A stretch of DNA of 64,000 nucleotides from Manganitrophus sp963718695 (GCA_963718695.1 OY970371.1:3348001-3412000), one strand, 5' to 3'. Positions 48,697-58,188 are shown, counted from the stretch's first letter. Numbers and translations are program-made. The notes: generated from the letters alone by a model not told the origin.

Positions 48697-51571
48697 CGGC
48701 ACCCACCACACCGGCACATCGCCCGCAGAGGGTCGGATACGCGGCATCGGTCCCGACATCCTCTCGATAAATCCAGCAGCGTTCACACTTGGCCCCCCGA
48801 GCCGGTTGAACCTGAATCGCAAGGGATCCCTCCCTCAGCTTAACGGTCGAAGCGCCTTCCGGTTTTCTCTCCCACGGAAGCAGATCGACCTGCGACACGA
48901 TGAAAAGGGTGGAGAGAAACGCTTTCTTCTCATGAAGAAGTGGATAAAGAGGCTCGTTCTCTTTTGCAAAGAGCGCGACGCTGGCCTCCAGCGAGCTTCC
49001 GATTTTCTTTTCTTTGCGTTGTTGTTCCAGGAAACGGGAGACTTCTTCTCTGACTTCGATAAGTTTACCCCATGTTTCTAAAAATGTCTCTGGCAGCCGC
49101 ATCTTTTTTTCGGCCGTTTGACTTTCCTCTTTTTCAGAAATATTTTTCGAGGCCATCGGGAAAGTGGTCAGTAGAACGCTCTCCTTTTCTTTCAAGTCGG
49201 CCGGCATGTAGCCCCAGATCTCCTCCGCGGTAAACGACAGGATCGGCGCCATCAAACGGACGAGCGTCGTCAGCATCTCCAACAGCACCGATTGGGCCGC
49301 GCGCCGCTCGGAAGATTTCGGAGCGGAGGCATAGAGCCGGTCCTTCAAGATATCGAGATAAAAAGAGGAGAGATCGACGGCACAGAAATTATTCAAGGCA
49401 TGGAAGATCGCGTGGAACTCCGCCTCGCGATAGGCCCGCTGCACTTTTTCATTGAGCATCTGGAGACGGTAAAGGGCCCACCGATCGATCTCCTGCAGAT
49501 CGGCGTCGGGCACCGGACCATCGGAGGGATGAAAATCATAGAGGTTGCTGAGAAGGAACCGGCAGGTGTTCCGGATCTTTCGATACGCCTCGACCAGTTG
49601 AACGAGGATATCCTGCGAGATCCGGACATCTTCCCTGAAATCGGTCGCCGACACCCAGAGGCGCAAGATCTCCGCCCCATATTTATTGATGACCTCTTGC
49701 GGCGCGACGACATTGCCCGCCGACTTCGACATCTTCTTTCCGGCGCCGTCGACGACGAACCCATGCGTGAGCACCGCCTTATAAGGAGGGCGGCCGTCCG
49801 TTTCGAGCGCCGCGAGCAGGCTGCTGTGAAACCAGCCGCGGTGCTGGTCGGAGCCCTCCAGATAAAGATCGGCCGGCCACGTCAGCTCCGGCCATCGCCG
49901 CGCGTTTTTCAAAACGGCGGCGTGGCTCACCCCCGATTCGAACCAGACATCGAGGATATCGTTCTCCTGCTGCAAACGGCTCCCGCCGCACTTCTTGCAG
50001 GCCGTTCCGTTCGGAAGCAGTTCCGCGGCCGACCTTGAAAACCAGATGTCGCTCCCGCCGTCTTTCTCCATCAGGTCGGCGACAAAATCGGCGATCTCTT
50101 TCGACACCAAGATCTCGTTGCAGTCGGCGCAGGCAAAGGCGACGATCGGCACCCCCCAGACCCGCTGGCGCGAGATGCACCAGTCGGGCCGGCTCTGCAT
50201 CATCCCCAAGATCCGGTCCCTTCCCCACTTCGGAATCCACTGGACCTCCTGCTCGATCGCCTTGATCGCCCGCTCACGCAGATGGTGCTTCTCCATCGAG
50301 ATAAACCACTGCTCGGTGGCGCGGAAGATCACCGGATTCTTGCAGCGCCAGCAGTGCGGATACGAATGGCTGATCGACGCTTCCTTCAAGAGCATCCCAC
50401 GCTGCATCAAAAGCGCGATGATCGCCCGGTTCGCGTCGAAGACCTTTTGTCCGGCAAACTCCCCCGCCTCTTTCGTAAATCGGCCTTGACTGTCGACCGG
50501 CGCATACACCGGCAGGCCGTATCGGAGCCCGACCTCGTAGTCTTCCTGCCCGTGACCGGGGGCGGTGTGAACGCAGCCGGTCCCTTGCTCGAGGGTGACA
50601 TGCTCGCCCAGAATGATCGGCGCGTCGCGATCGAGCCACGGATGACGGCAGATGATCCCTTCGAGCTCGCTCCCGGTCCATCCACCGGGGGCCACTTCGT
50701 AGGAGCCGGGGGCGAAACCGAACGCCTTCATGCACGATTCGATCAGGTTCTGCGCGAGGAGTAGATCGCCCGCCAGCGTCTGGACGAGACGGTAGTGATA
50801 ATCGGGATGGACCGCAATCGCCTGATTGGCGACAAGGGTCCAGGGGGTCGTCGTCCAGATCACTACAGAGGTCTGTCCGTCGGGGCGGACGGTTAGCTTC
50901 CCCTTCGCATCTTTGACCGGAAATTTGACATAGATCGACGGCGAGGTGTGATCGGCATATTCGACCTCCGCCTCGGCGAGCGCCGTCTCATCGTTCGGAC
51001 ACCAGAGGACCGGTTTCTTTCCTTTATAAACGTCGCCCGTCGCAACGACCTTCCCGAACTCCCGGACGATCGCCGCCTCGTAGTCGGGGGTCATCGTCAG
51101 ATAAGGATGCTCCCAGTCGCCGAGAACGCCGAGCCGTTTGAACTCGTCGCGTTGAATCTGAACGAACTTGTCGGCGTAGTCCCGGCAGCGCTTTCGGATC
51201 TCCCCTTTGCTCATCCCCTGCTTCTTCGGCCCGAGGTCTTTTAACACCTGATGCTCGATCGGAAGACCATGACAGTCCCAGCCGGGAACATAGGGGGCGG
51301 CAGCGCCGCTCATCGATCTTGATTTAACGACGAAGTCTTTGAGGATTTTGTTGAGCGCATGCCCGATGTGGATGTGGCCGTTTGCATACGGGGGCCCGTC
51401 GTGAAGGATGTACTTCTCTCGGCCCGCACGCTCTTGCAGAACTTTCTGGTAGAGTCCGCTCTCTTCCCATCGCGCCAACTGCTCCACCTCACGTTGAGTG
51501 AGATTGGCTCGCATCGGAAAATCGGTCTTCGGCAGGTTCAGGGTTTGCTTATAATCGGCTTTATTTTCCAT
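48650..51571 (-). CDS. ileS: isoleucyl-tRNA synthetase
   Basis: 973 residues from ATG 51571 (MENKADYKQTLNLPKTDFPMRANL). Class I motifs: PPYANGHIHIGHALNKILKD (HIGH), KKMSKSAGN (KMSKS), editing domain WTTTPWTLVANQAIAVHP, PGWDCHGLPIE, and the C-terminal zinc pairs CERCWIYREDVGTDAAYPTLCGRC. A further CxxC pair (CAKC-like, ACKKCGG) occurs in the central region. Bacterial-type IleS. Confidence 0.96.
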   Translation of the reverse strand: MENKADYKQTLNLPKTDFPMRANLTQREVEQLARWEESGLYQKVLQERAGREKYILHDGPPYANGHIHIGHALNKILKDFVVKSRSMSGAAAPYVPGWDCHGLPIEHQVLKDLGPKKQGMSKGEIRKRCRDYADKFVQIQRDEFKRLGVLGDWEHPYLTMTPDYEAAIVREFGKVVATGDVYKGKKPVLWCPNDETALAEAEVEYADHTSPSIYVKFPVKDAKGKLTVRPDGQTSVVIWTTTPWTLVANQAIAVHPDYHYRLVQTLAGDLLLAQNLIESCMKAFGFAPGSYEVAPGGWTGSELEGIICRHPWLDRDAPIILGEHVTLEQGTGCVHTAPGHGQEDYEVGLRYGLPVYAPVDSQGRFTKEAGEFAGQKVFDANRAIIALLMQRGMLLKEASISHSYPHCWRCKNPVIFRATEQWFISMEKHHLRERAIKAIEQEVQWIPKWGRDRILGMMQSRPDWCISRQRVWGVPIVAFACADCNEILVSKEIADFVADLMEKDGGSDIWFSRSAAELLPNGTACKKCGGSRLQQENDILDVWFESGVSHAAVLKNARRWPELTWPADLYLEGSDQHRGWFHSSLLAALETDGRPPYKAVLTHGFVVDGAGKKMSKSAGNVVAPQEVINKYGAEILRLWVSATDFREDVRISQDILVQLVEAYRKIRNTCRFLLSNLYDFHPSDGPVPDADLQEIDRWALYRLQMLNEKVQRAYREAEFHAIFHALNNFCAVDLSSFYLDILKDRLYASAPKSSERRAAQSVLLEMLTTLVRLMAPILSFTAEEIWGYMPADLKEKESVLLTTFPMASKNISEKEESQTAEKKMRLPETFLETWGKLIEVREEVSRFLEQQRKEKKIGSSLEASVALFAKENEPLYPLLHEKKAFLSTLFIVSQVDLLPWERKPEGASTVKLREGSLAIQVQPARGAKCERCWIYREDVGTDAAYPTLCGRCAGVVGADGRGKGAVTRGAGPN

Positions 51572-51668
51572 AAAAAGATGATCGATAGTAACATTCGACT
51601 TTTCGGATGTCAACGATTGTTCTCTCGAAGAGACGGGCCATTCCGTAGGAATTTCAGCGTCTCCGGCC

Positions 51669-53189
51669 TCATGTGGGTCCGGTTCGCTGCCGCTTCAAAA
51701 ATATTTTCGCCGCCTCGCGGTCGGCCAATCGACCGGAGAGTTGTTCCTCTCGAATAAGAGAGAGCGCTCTTCCGACCTCCGGTCCCGGGGGGATCGCCAA
51801 CACCTCCATCACCTCTTCTCCCGAGAGAAGCGGCGCCGGAATGCGAGAACGCGACACCGCCATCGCCTCCATCGCGGCGATCCGCTCCCGCAGCCGTCGA
51901 TACGAAACCAGCTGCGGCGGCCCGGACGGAGGAACGGTGGCGCTACCGTCGCAGAAAATCAATTGTAGAAGTTTGTGGCCGGGCCGCTGTGGATTGAGAA
52001 AATGCTTTTCAAGGGTGGCGGCGCGCATCTGATCGACCTCGCCCTGGACCAGGATTAAATGTTTTTCGATCATCCAGGCCAGCGCCTCCTCATTCACATG
52101 ATAGCGGCTCCCCTTTGTGAATGTCGAGAACTTCAGCCGCGCCGCGATCTCGCGGACCAGGCGGGCCCCGACCTGATCGTGACCGTTGAAGCGAATCCGA
52201 TCGACGCCGTCCCGCTCCGGCGTCTGGAGCGTATACGGCTTTCCGATATCGTGGAAGAGGACCGCCAGCGCCGCCTCCGCATCGTACGGCTCCTGAAATT
52301 CCGCCTGGAAAGCGGGTGAGGCAAGGACGCTCAGAGCCAAACGGGTATGGGTCCAGACGTCTCCTTCGGTATGATAGATTTCCGGCTGCGGACATCCCTT
52401 CATCCGGAGCAGCTCGGGGATCAATTCCGCGAAGGCGCCGCTTTCGTCCCAGAGATCGAACGCCCGGACCGGGTCGGAGACGATCGCCTTGATGAATTCT
52501 TTCGCGATGATTTCGCGGGGGACGATCTCGGTCCCGTCTTCTCGCTTCGCATTGAGCGCGCCGAGGGCGGCGCGCAGCGCCAGCCATGTTTTCTCTTCAA
52601 AGCGAAATTGAAACTGGCAGGCAAAGCGCAGGGCGCGTAAGAGTCTCGATGAATCTTCGGCAAAGCGTTGCGCCGGATCGCCGACCGCCCGGAGCCGTCC
52701 GGCCCTCAGATCGTCGACGCCGCCGAATGGATCGACGAGCGCCCTCTTCTTGAGATCGGCGGCGATGGCATTGACGGTGAAATCGCGCCGGCGGAGGTCC
52801 TCCTCGACAGGAAGCGCCGCATCGCTTTGCACTTCAAAGTCGCGGCGCCCTCCCCCCTTCAAGAAAGAGCGCTCCGTTCTGGGAAGGGCGATGTCGATCT
52901 GCTCTTCCAGCGCCACCCCGTTCGGCGCGAACTTGTAGACCCCGAAATTCTTCCCCACCCAGTTGACCTTCCCATGCAGCTTCAAAAAATCTCTCAGGAG
53001 GTCGGCGGGAATCGCTCGGATCAAAAAATCATAATCTTTCGTCTCCCGTCCCAGGAGAAGGTCCCGAACCGCCCCCCCGACGAGGTAAACTTCCCCCTCC
53101 GGAAAGCGCGCTTCCAGCGCGGCCAGAAAGGGAAACGCCGCCCGGCTCTGATCGATTTTACGCCACAAATGATCGACAAAAAGTTCCAT
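51669..53189 (-). CDS. tRNA nucleotidyltransferase / poly(A) polymerase family with HD domain
   Basis: 506 residues from ATG 53189 (MELFVDHLWRKI). The nucleotidyltransferase core reads VYLVGGAVRDLLLGRETKDYDFLIR with the DxD metal motif, followed by VEEDLRRRDFTVNAIAADLKKRALVDPFGGVDDLRAGRLRAVGDPAQRFAEDSSRLLRALRFA. An HD domain (ALAVLFHDIGKPYTL, about 300) lies in the C-terminal half. Probably the CCA-adding enzyme, although tRNA genes here encode CCA. A-adding specificity cannot be excluded. Confidence 0.88.
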   Translation of the reverse strand: MELFVDHLWRKIDQSRAAFPFLAALEARFPEGEVYLVGGAVRDLLLGRETKDYDFLIRAIPADLLRDFLKLHGKVNWVGKNFGVYKFAPNGVALEEQIDIALPRTERSFLKGGGRRDFEVQSDAALPVEEDLRRRDFTVNAIAADLKKRALVDPFGGVDDLRAGRLRAVGDPAQRFAEDSSRLLRALRFACQFQFRFEEKTWLALRAALGALNAKREDGTEIVPREIIAKEFIKAIVSDPVRAFDLWDESGAFAELIPELLRMKGCPQPEIYHTEGDVWTHTRLALSVLASPAFQAEFQEPYDAEAALAVLFHDIGKPYTLQTPERDGVDRIRFNGHDQVGARLVREIAARLKFSTFTKGSRYHVNEEALAWMIEKHLILVQGEVDQMRAATLEKHFLNPQRPGHKLLQLIFCDGSATVPPSGPPQLVSYRRLRERIAAMEAMAVSRSRIPAPLLSGEEVMEVLAIPPGPEVGRALSLIREEQLSGRLADREAAKIFLKRQRTGPT

Positions 53190-53274
53190 GCCTTTCACTA
53201 TAGAGGCCTCTTCTTTTTTGCGCAAGATGATTTCGGCTTTTCGAATTTAACTATTTTATTTCACCGAATTTCTA

Positions 53275-53283
53275 TGCTATAAT
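53275..53283 (+). promoter_or_regulatory. extended -10 promoter of tRNA-His
   Basis: TGcTATAAT (53275-53283), a strong extended -10 element with only a weak TTTATT at -35, 23 bases before the tRNA. Confidence 0.55.
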
Positions 53284-53305
53284 CCGATCGGTTTTCATGG
53301 TGAGT

Positions 53306-53381
53306 GGTGGGTGTAGCTCAAGGGTAGAGCACTGGATTGTGGATCCAGGGGTTGGGGGTTCGAAACCCCTCATCCACCCCA
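53306..53381 (+). tRNA. tRNA-His (GTG)
   Basis: Begins with the extra G(-1), acceptor GTGGGTG paired to CATCCAC, anticodon loop TTGTGGA, T-loop GGTTCGAAACC, encoded CCA. Confidence 0.96.
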
Positions 53382-53495
53382 ACATCGACAAACTGCATTC
53401 ATCCATCTATATCCCCTCTTTCATTCAGAATTCAGGCCCTAACACGAGCAGCAACTCTCCAAGACACGTTCGATTCAGAAAGGAGGATCCAAATC

Positions 53496-53795
53496 ATGCA
53501 GACAGAAGCCATCCATCCCAAGGTGACGGCGCTTCTCGCCTTAGAAGCGATGATGATTGAAAATCAGCCCGATGTGTATCGGCTCGAGAATTATATCTAT
53601 CAGACTTTCAACCAGATTGAAAAAATCCTCTCCGCGGAACAACCGGAGCGTCTTTTAAATCGAGAAGAGCTGAAGACCTTCCAGGATTTGGTCCTCGGCT
53701 ATAACGGCGGGGAGCGGCGGCAGGAAGATCGCCGGCGCGAGCAGCTTCCGACCTCCACAGACCGGCGGAGGACCGATCGCCGCTGGGCGGCTTAA
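53496..53795 (+). CDS. hypothetical protein with Arg/Asp-rich tail
   Basis: 99 residues from ATG 53496, with AAAGGAGG just upstream; the in-frame extension to 53337 would read into tRNA-His. Helical first part (MQTEAIHPKVTALLALEAMMIENQPDVYRLENYIYQTFNQIEKILSAEQPE) and a tail GGERRQEDRRREQLPTSTDRRRTDRRWAA with repeated DRR. Similar DRR tails occur in small bacterial regulators, but no function is known. Upstream of tusA in the same direction. Confidence 0.7.
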   Translation: MQTEAIHPKVTALLALEAMMIENQPDVYRLENYIYQTFNQIEKILSAEQPERLLNREELKTFQDLVLGYNGGERRQEDRRREQLPTSTDRRRTDRRWAA

Positions 53796-53820
53796 TCATT
53801 TGTAATGGAAAGCAGTCATC

Positions 53821-54063
53821 ATGTCGACCGAAACGCAGGCAGATCAGATGCTCGATTGCAAAGGGATGAAATGTCCCATGCCGATCTTAAAGACGAAATT
53901 GGCGATGGAAACGCTCCAGGTGGGACAGGTCCTGGAAGTGGTCGCGACCGATAAAGGATCCAAGCCCGATATGGCGGCCTTCGCCCAACAGACGGGGCAT
54001 ACGTTGATCTCGATGAAAGAGATCGACGGCATCTTCACCTATTACATCCGGAAAACGAAGTAA
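53821..54063 (+). CDS. TusA-family sulfur carrier protein
   Basis: 80 residues. LDCKGMKCPMPILKTKLAMETLQVGQVLEVVATDKGSKPDMAAFAQQTGHTLISMKEIDGIFTYYIRK is the TusA/SirA fold, with the sulfur-accepting Cys in the CPMP motif. Carries persulfide sulfur for tRNA thiolation, Moco synthesis or sulfur oxidation. Followed after 13 bases by a DsrE2-type gene. Confidence 0.92.
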   Translation: MSTETQADQMLDCKGMKCPMPILKTKLAMETLQVGQVLEVVATDKGSKPDMAAFAQQTGHTLISMKEIDGIFTYYIRKTK

Positions 54064-54076
54064 GAGAAGACCATCG

Positions 54077-54658
54077 ATGGGACAGAAACTAAACGAAGGG
54101 ATCGAACCGGCGCTGGAAGAGCGGCTCCGGGCACTGATCGATGAGCGGATCGATGCAAGGCTGGGGTCGCCTCTTGAGAAGCAACCGACGCGGAAGAAGC
54201 GATTGGCGATGGTCGTCTCGAAAGGAACGCTGGAGGCGGCTTATCCGCCGCTGATTCTGGCGACCACGGCGATCGCCCTCGACATGGAGGCGGCCCTCTT
54301 CTTTACCTTCTTCGGCTTGCACATTTTAAAGAAGGGGGCGGCCGAGTCGCTTCGGTTCGTTCCCTTGGGAAACCCGGCGACTCCAATACCGATGCCGAAC
54401 ATCATCTCGGCCCTCCCCGGCATGACGGCCCTTGCAACGTTGATGATGAAGCAGACGATCGCCAGCAAACAGATCGTTTCGGTTCCAGAGCTGCTGAGCT
54501 TGGCCCGGGAAAGCGGCGTGAAGCTCTGGCCCTGCCAGATGACGATGGACATGATGGGGATTCAGCGGAAAGCGCTGATCGAAGGGTTGGAAGATCCGGT
54601 CGGTGCCGCGACCTTTCTCAGCTACGCCGCGGATGCCGATATTACCCTCTTTATCTAA
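54077..54658 (+). CDS. DsrE2-like (DsrE/DsrF/DrsH) sulfurtransferase-family protein
   Basis: 193 residues. LAMVVSKGTLEAAYPPLILATTAIALDMEAALFFTFFGLHILKKGAAESLRFVP, IISALPGMTALATLMM, and LLSLARESGVKLWPCQMTMDMMGI with the conserved Cys. DsrE2 proteins form trimers or tetramers at the membrane and exchange sulfur with TusA. Paired with tusA here, so sulfur trafficking is likely; no dsrAB is in view. Confidence 0.88.
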   Translation: MGQKLNEGIEPALEERLRALIDERIDARLGSPLEKQPTRKKRLAMVVSKGTLEAAYPPLILATTAIALDMEAALFFTFFGLHILKKGAAESLRFVPLGNPATPIPMPNIISALPGMTALATLMMKQTIASKQIVSVPELLSLARESGVKLWPCQMTMDMMGIQRKALIEGLEDPVGAATFLSYAADADITLFI

Positions 54659-54758
54659 ATAAAAGGGGCGACCCACCGGGGTCGCCCCTACTTTAAGCCC
54701 GTTGCCTGCTGAAACCCCTTGCTTCCCACCCCTTACATCTGGTAAATAGATGTCCTTC

Positions 54759-54835
54759 GCGCCCATAGCTCAGCTGGATAGAGCACTTGGCTTCGAACCA
54801 AGGGGTCGGGAGTTCGAATCTCTCTGGGCGCACCA
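54759..54835 (+). tRNA. tRNA-Arg (TCG)
   Basis: GCGCCCA acceptor paired to TGGGCGC, D-arm AGCTCAGCTGGATAGAGC, anticodon loop CTTCGAA, T-loop AGTTCGAATCT, encoded CCA. Confidence 0.96.
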
Positions 54836-54841
54836 GATCCG

Positions 54842-55231
54842 CTAGGCTTTCGGCAAGATCTCGATGGTGCCTCGCATCCTGGGATGGAGATGACAGAAGA
54901 AGTCATACATCCCCGGCTTTGCATCTTCCTCGACCGGAATCTGCTTTGACTCCCCCGGCCGGACCACGTTGATCTGTGATAAGGCCGGAATGATGAGGCC
55001 GTGGATATTTCCCCCTTTGTTCTGCAGGGAGATCTCGTTTCCGGCAACGACCTTGACCTGTAAAAATCGGGGAGAATAATAGTCGTCCCGCGCAACCAGC
55101 TTCGGCGCATCAGGACGTTGGTCGACCAGCTTCGGATATTTAGGAATATGTTTTTTATTGATGTTCGCCTCTACCAAGGCGGTGGTTCCGATCAAAGATA
55201 TAAGAGCGAAAAGAAAAATAAAACGACGCAC
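54842..55231 (-). CDS. cupredoxin (plastocyanin/azurin-like blue copper protein)
   Basis: 129 residues from GTG 55231, which has GGAGG upstream; a longer in-frame start at 55300 is less likely. A signal peptide (RRFIFLFALISLIGTTALVEA) directs export. Copper ligands are visible in NIHGLI (His) and MYDFFCHLHPRMRG (Cys, His, Met) of a type 1 site. Periplasmic electron carrier or copper-resistance protein; partner oxidase not in view. Convergent with tRNA-Arg. Confidence 0.85.
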   Translation of the reverse strand: MRRFIFLFALISLIGTTALVEANINKKHIPKYPKLVDQRPDAPKLVARDDYYSPRFLQVKVVAGNEISLQNKGGNIHGLIIPALSQINVVRPGESKQIPVEEDAKPGMYDFFCHLHPRMRGTIEILPKA

Positions 55232-55372
55232 TTGGACCCTCCTTCTGTAAGCCAGCTTATGGTCACCTGGCTTACAAGTACAATATAAGTCCGATCCCAA
55301 TATCTGGCAATAGCTCGGAAGAAGGAGATGATTGTTTTCGACACACTTTTATGATACGATCCTGAATTCCTT

Positions 55373-55449
55373 GCGCCTGTAGCTCAATTGGATAGAGCGT
55401 CGGCCTCCGGAGCCGTAGGTTAGGGGTTCAAATCCCTTCAGGCGCACCA
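55373..55449 (+). tRNA. tRNA-Arg (CCG)
   Basis: GCGCCTG acceptor paired to CAGGCGC, anticodon loop CTCCGGA, T-loop GGTTCAAATCC, encoded CCA. TATGATACGAT about 20 bases upstream is promoter-like. Confidence 0.96.
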
Positions 55450-55615
55450 TCCAGTTGAAGTCATGTAGAAGCTTGGGATAAGATCAATCTCCCGAGCGGA
55501 ATGAATCTATCGAATAAGGCGAGGATCAGGCTTTGCCTGTCCGAGCCGCGGGGCGTTGGGGGCATGGGAAGACCCTTTCTCCTTCCTTGCCGCACAGGCC
55601 CCCACCTATAAATAC

Positions 55616-55691
<76 letters not shown>

Positions 55692-55711
55692 GATTTTCAA
55701 TCGCTTATGCG

Positions 55712-55754
55712 CTACACAGCGTTTACATGAATAGAATTTGTAAACGCTGTGTAG
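55712..55754. repeat. perfect 15-bp inverted repeat beside tRNA-Lys
   Basis: CTACACAGCGTTTAC (55712-55726) and GTAAACGCTGTGTAG (55740-55754) around a 13-base AT-rich centre, 20 bases after the tRNA. No T-tract follows. The form fits a recombinase core site or a protein-binding palindrome. The rest of 55755-56071 shows no gene or clear signal. Confidence 0.65.
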
Positions 55755-56071
55755 ACGTAAGAACGTCATTCTGCCGATCCGCTTCCTCACATCGGTGAAT
55801 CCAACCGATTGTCTTTCCTCTAAAGTCCTTTCTAAGTAAGATCCTCCGCACCTGGAACCAGAATGAAGGCTGCGCCTCTCTTCATGGCTTGAACCAGGGA
55901 TACCCTACGTTCTTTCATAAGATCATGAGCAATAATAAAGCAGAATTTGTTGAGAGAAGAAAAACGATCTAAAAAATATTGGCGTGATGGAAAGGATTTT
56001 AGGAGGGACTGCAGAAGGGAAGTGATCTTACGTGAGATCTTTCCTGACCTTCATAAAGCGAGCCCGTTAAT

Positions 56072-56425
56072 TTAGGAGTTGTTGTTGCTCTGCTCCAATC
56101 GCCGAATCTGCTCATAGAGTTTGGGCTTCTCTGTATCCAGGTGCTCGAATCGAATGCCAACCGCATATTTGCCACCCTCTTGAAGCGGCTCCACCCAGGC
56201 GACTTCTCCCCGAATTGACCCTTTAATCTCCTCTTTTTTATCATTCAAAAGAGCAATGTCGATGAGCAAAATGTCACCCTTTTCATAAACCTCATTCGTA
56301 TGGACGCCCATTCCATGGGTGCAAATATCTCGGACAAAGGCCTCCGCGGCCATTTGTGCTCCCTTCCGAGTGATGTGAACTGTCATGACCATCGGAATTC
56401 TAAGATGCTTTCTTCTATTTATCAT
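56072..56425 (-). CDS. PilZ domain protein
   Basis: 117 residues from ATG 56425 (MINRRKHLRIPMVMTVHITRKG). RRKHLRIP and DICTHGMGVHTNEVYEKGDILLIDI approximate the c-di-GMP-binding RxxxR...(D/N)xSxxG pattern of PilZ, with ICTHGMG in place of the usual ISxxG. GEVAWVEPLQEGGKYAVGIRFEHL closes the barrel. May link c-di-GMP to motility or envelope functions; ligand binding is uncertain because of the changed motif. Confidence 0.82.
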   Translation of the reverse strand: MINRRKHLRIPMVMTVHITRKGAQMAAEAFVRDICTHGMGVHTNEVYEKGDILLIDIALLNDKKEEIKGSIRGEVAWVEPLQEGGKYAVGIRFEHLDTEKPKLYEQIRRLEQSNNNS

Positions 56426-56437
56426 GCTGCCCTTCAA

Positions 56438-56865
56438 TGTAAGAGGATCGCCGATCCTAACCCAGCACTGATTTCAAGCATAGATACCGTTCCTGTACAA
56501 ACGTAGCAGAGATCCTCTCAGGGTCAATAGTGAATGGTCTCTAAAGAGAAAAAGGGGGCTACTATCCTGTTCGGTTGAATCGGCTTCGAATGGATCGGTC
56601 CGCCCGGGTGCTCACGCAGATCCCTAGACAGTAAGTCCAAAAAGGATCCCGTTTTTACTTGAGCTTTTCCTACCCACACAATTCCGTCAAAAACAGTCGA
56701 TTGATTCTTTTCTTCTCATTCTCATCTTTAAGCCGCCATCGATTCATTGAAACGCAAAAAAAGAATACGCGTTTTGCGGAATTTTTGGCGGCACTCCTTT
56801 TGCTGACTTACCGGTGGAACATATCTTGTTGCCATTGAAACAATGATTGACGTTAAGGAGTTTAT
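56438..56865. other. intergenic region without recognised gene
   Basis: About 430 bases. Apart from a small CATTG-AAA-CAATG palindrome near 56834-56846 and the AAGGAG box of the next gene, I see no coding or structural signal. Confidence 0.4.
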
Positions 56866-58161
56866 ATGGGAATGAATCCGTTTAAAGAAAAAGGGATCCC
56901 TTTAAATAAGCAGATCCGGAATTGGAAGCAGATCGCCGTGCTTCCTTATCGTAAACAACTCATCGATGCTTATACACGCTGCCGGATTATTTTGATGAAT
57001 GGAATCGAGAATGAATCATTCATTTTCTCCCATTCGTTTGCGCGGAACAGCGATAACATGGAAATCAAAGCGCTGCTGGCGGAAGTACGCCGAATTGAAC
57101 AGCAGCAGCAAACCACCATCAACTGGCTCAATCCCCCCGATCAGACGGTGCTGGAAACAACGATCGGATACGAACAGGTTGCGATTGAGCTCACGGCGTA
57201 TCTCGCACGGACCGAGCCGGATCCTTATGTGAAGGAAGTGTTCGACTTCGGACTGCTCGAAGATTTCGATCATCTGTATCGTTTCGCACAAATGCTCGAC
57301 TTAATCGAGGGAAAAGATCCGGAAGAAATCACCCAGGGAAGAACGACCCTCTTCCCGGGCCGCCCGACACAAGACCACCACAACGATCCAATGTTGCGGC
57401 TTCGGTTGCACTATGAAAAAAATGAGGCCGATCCAATCTCGAAGGTCAACATCCTCACCCTCCTCTCCGGAGAGCAGCAGACATATAATTTCTACAAAAA
57501 CCACGGGCCGCATTACGGAAGCCCCGACGTTAGGGAACTCTATGCCGAAATCGGGGAGGTCGAAGAGGAGCATGTGACACAATATGAATCCCTGATGGAT
57601 CCGAATGAGAGCTGGTTTGAGAAGTGGCTGCTGCATGAATTTATGGAATGCGCCAATTACTACACCTGCTACAGCACCGAGATTGACCCGAAGCTGAAAC
57701 CGGTTTGGGAGATGTTCCTTGCATTTGAGCTGGAGCACCTGCGGCTTGCCGGAGCGCTCTTCAAGAAACATGAGAAGAGGGATCCGGAGGAAGTGGTCGG
57801 GGCCACCCTCCCCACCCCGGCGACATTCGAAGAGAACAAAGCGTACGTCGAGGAGGTTCTCGTGAACACCGCCGACAAGCGCCTGATGCCGGAGGGTCAA
57901 TTTGCGACCATTGACGCGCTTCCCAAAAATTGGCCGAGCTACGCCTATCAGCGAATGGTCAATGCGGCCGGCGCCCCTTCCGAGGAGGTTGTCCGGTTAA
58001 GAATGGAGTCGGCCGGAGAGGATTTGATCCGGGCCGATGGAGCGTTAACCGATCGTAGCGCGGAGTTCCGCCTCCAGACACTCGACGCCGAGAAAGCCGC
58101 TAACACAGCCCCCGAAAGCGCAGAGGAAGTCAAACCTCAACACATTACGCGGGCGGCATAG
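56866..58161 (+). CDS. ferritin-like domain protein (hypothetical)
   Basis: 431 residues, helical, with repeated ExxxH-type motifs that suggest diiron or ferritin-like helices: IGYEQVAIELTAY, FGLLEDFDHLYRFAQML, LLSGEQQTYNFYKNH, EIGEVEEEHVTQYESLMD, MECANYYTCYSTEIDPKLKPVWEMFLAFELEHLRLAGALF. The last 100 residues are less ordered. No signal peptide. AAGGAG 7 bases before the ATG and a strong terminator afterwards. Could be iron storage, oxygen or peroxide handling, or a spore/stress-type protein; inference only. Confidence 0.7.
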   Translation: MGMNPFKEKGIPLNKQIRNWKQIAVLPYRKQLIDAYTRCRIILMNGIENESFIFSHSFARNSDNMEIKALLAEVRRIEQQQQTTINWLNPPDQTVLETTIGYEQVAIELTAYLARTEPDPYVKEVFDFGLLEDFDHLYRFAQMLDLIEGKDPEEITQGRTTLFPGRPTQDHHNDPMLRLRLHYEKNEADPISKVNILTLLSGEQQTYNFYKNHGPHYGSPDVRELYAEIGEVEEEHVTQYESLMDPNESWFEKWLLHEFMECANYYTCYSTEIDPKLKPVWEMFLAFELEHLRLAGALFKKHEKRDPEEVVGATLPTPATFEENKAYVEEVLVNTADKRLMPEGQFATIDALPKNWPSYAYQRMVNAAGAPSEEVVRLRMESAGEDLIRADGALTDRSAEFRLQTLDAEKAANTAPESAEEVKPQHITRAA

Positions 58162-58188
58162 CCGTCTTGAGTCAGTCATCGTAAAAAA

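Noticed and set aside
53337..53495. Upstream extension of the 53496 gene
   Set aside because: It would start inside tRNA-His; AAAGGAGG marks the ATG at 53496 instead.
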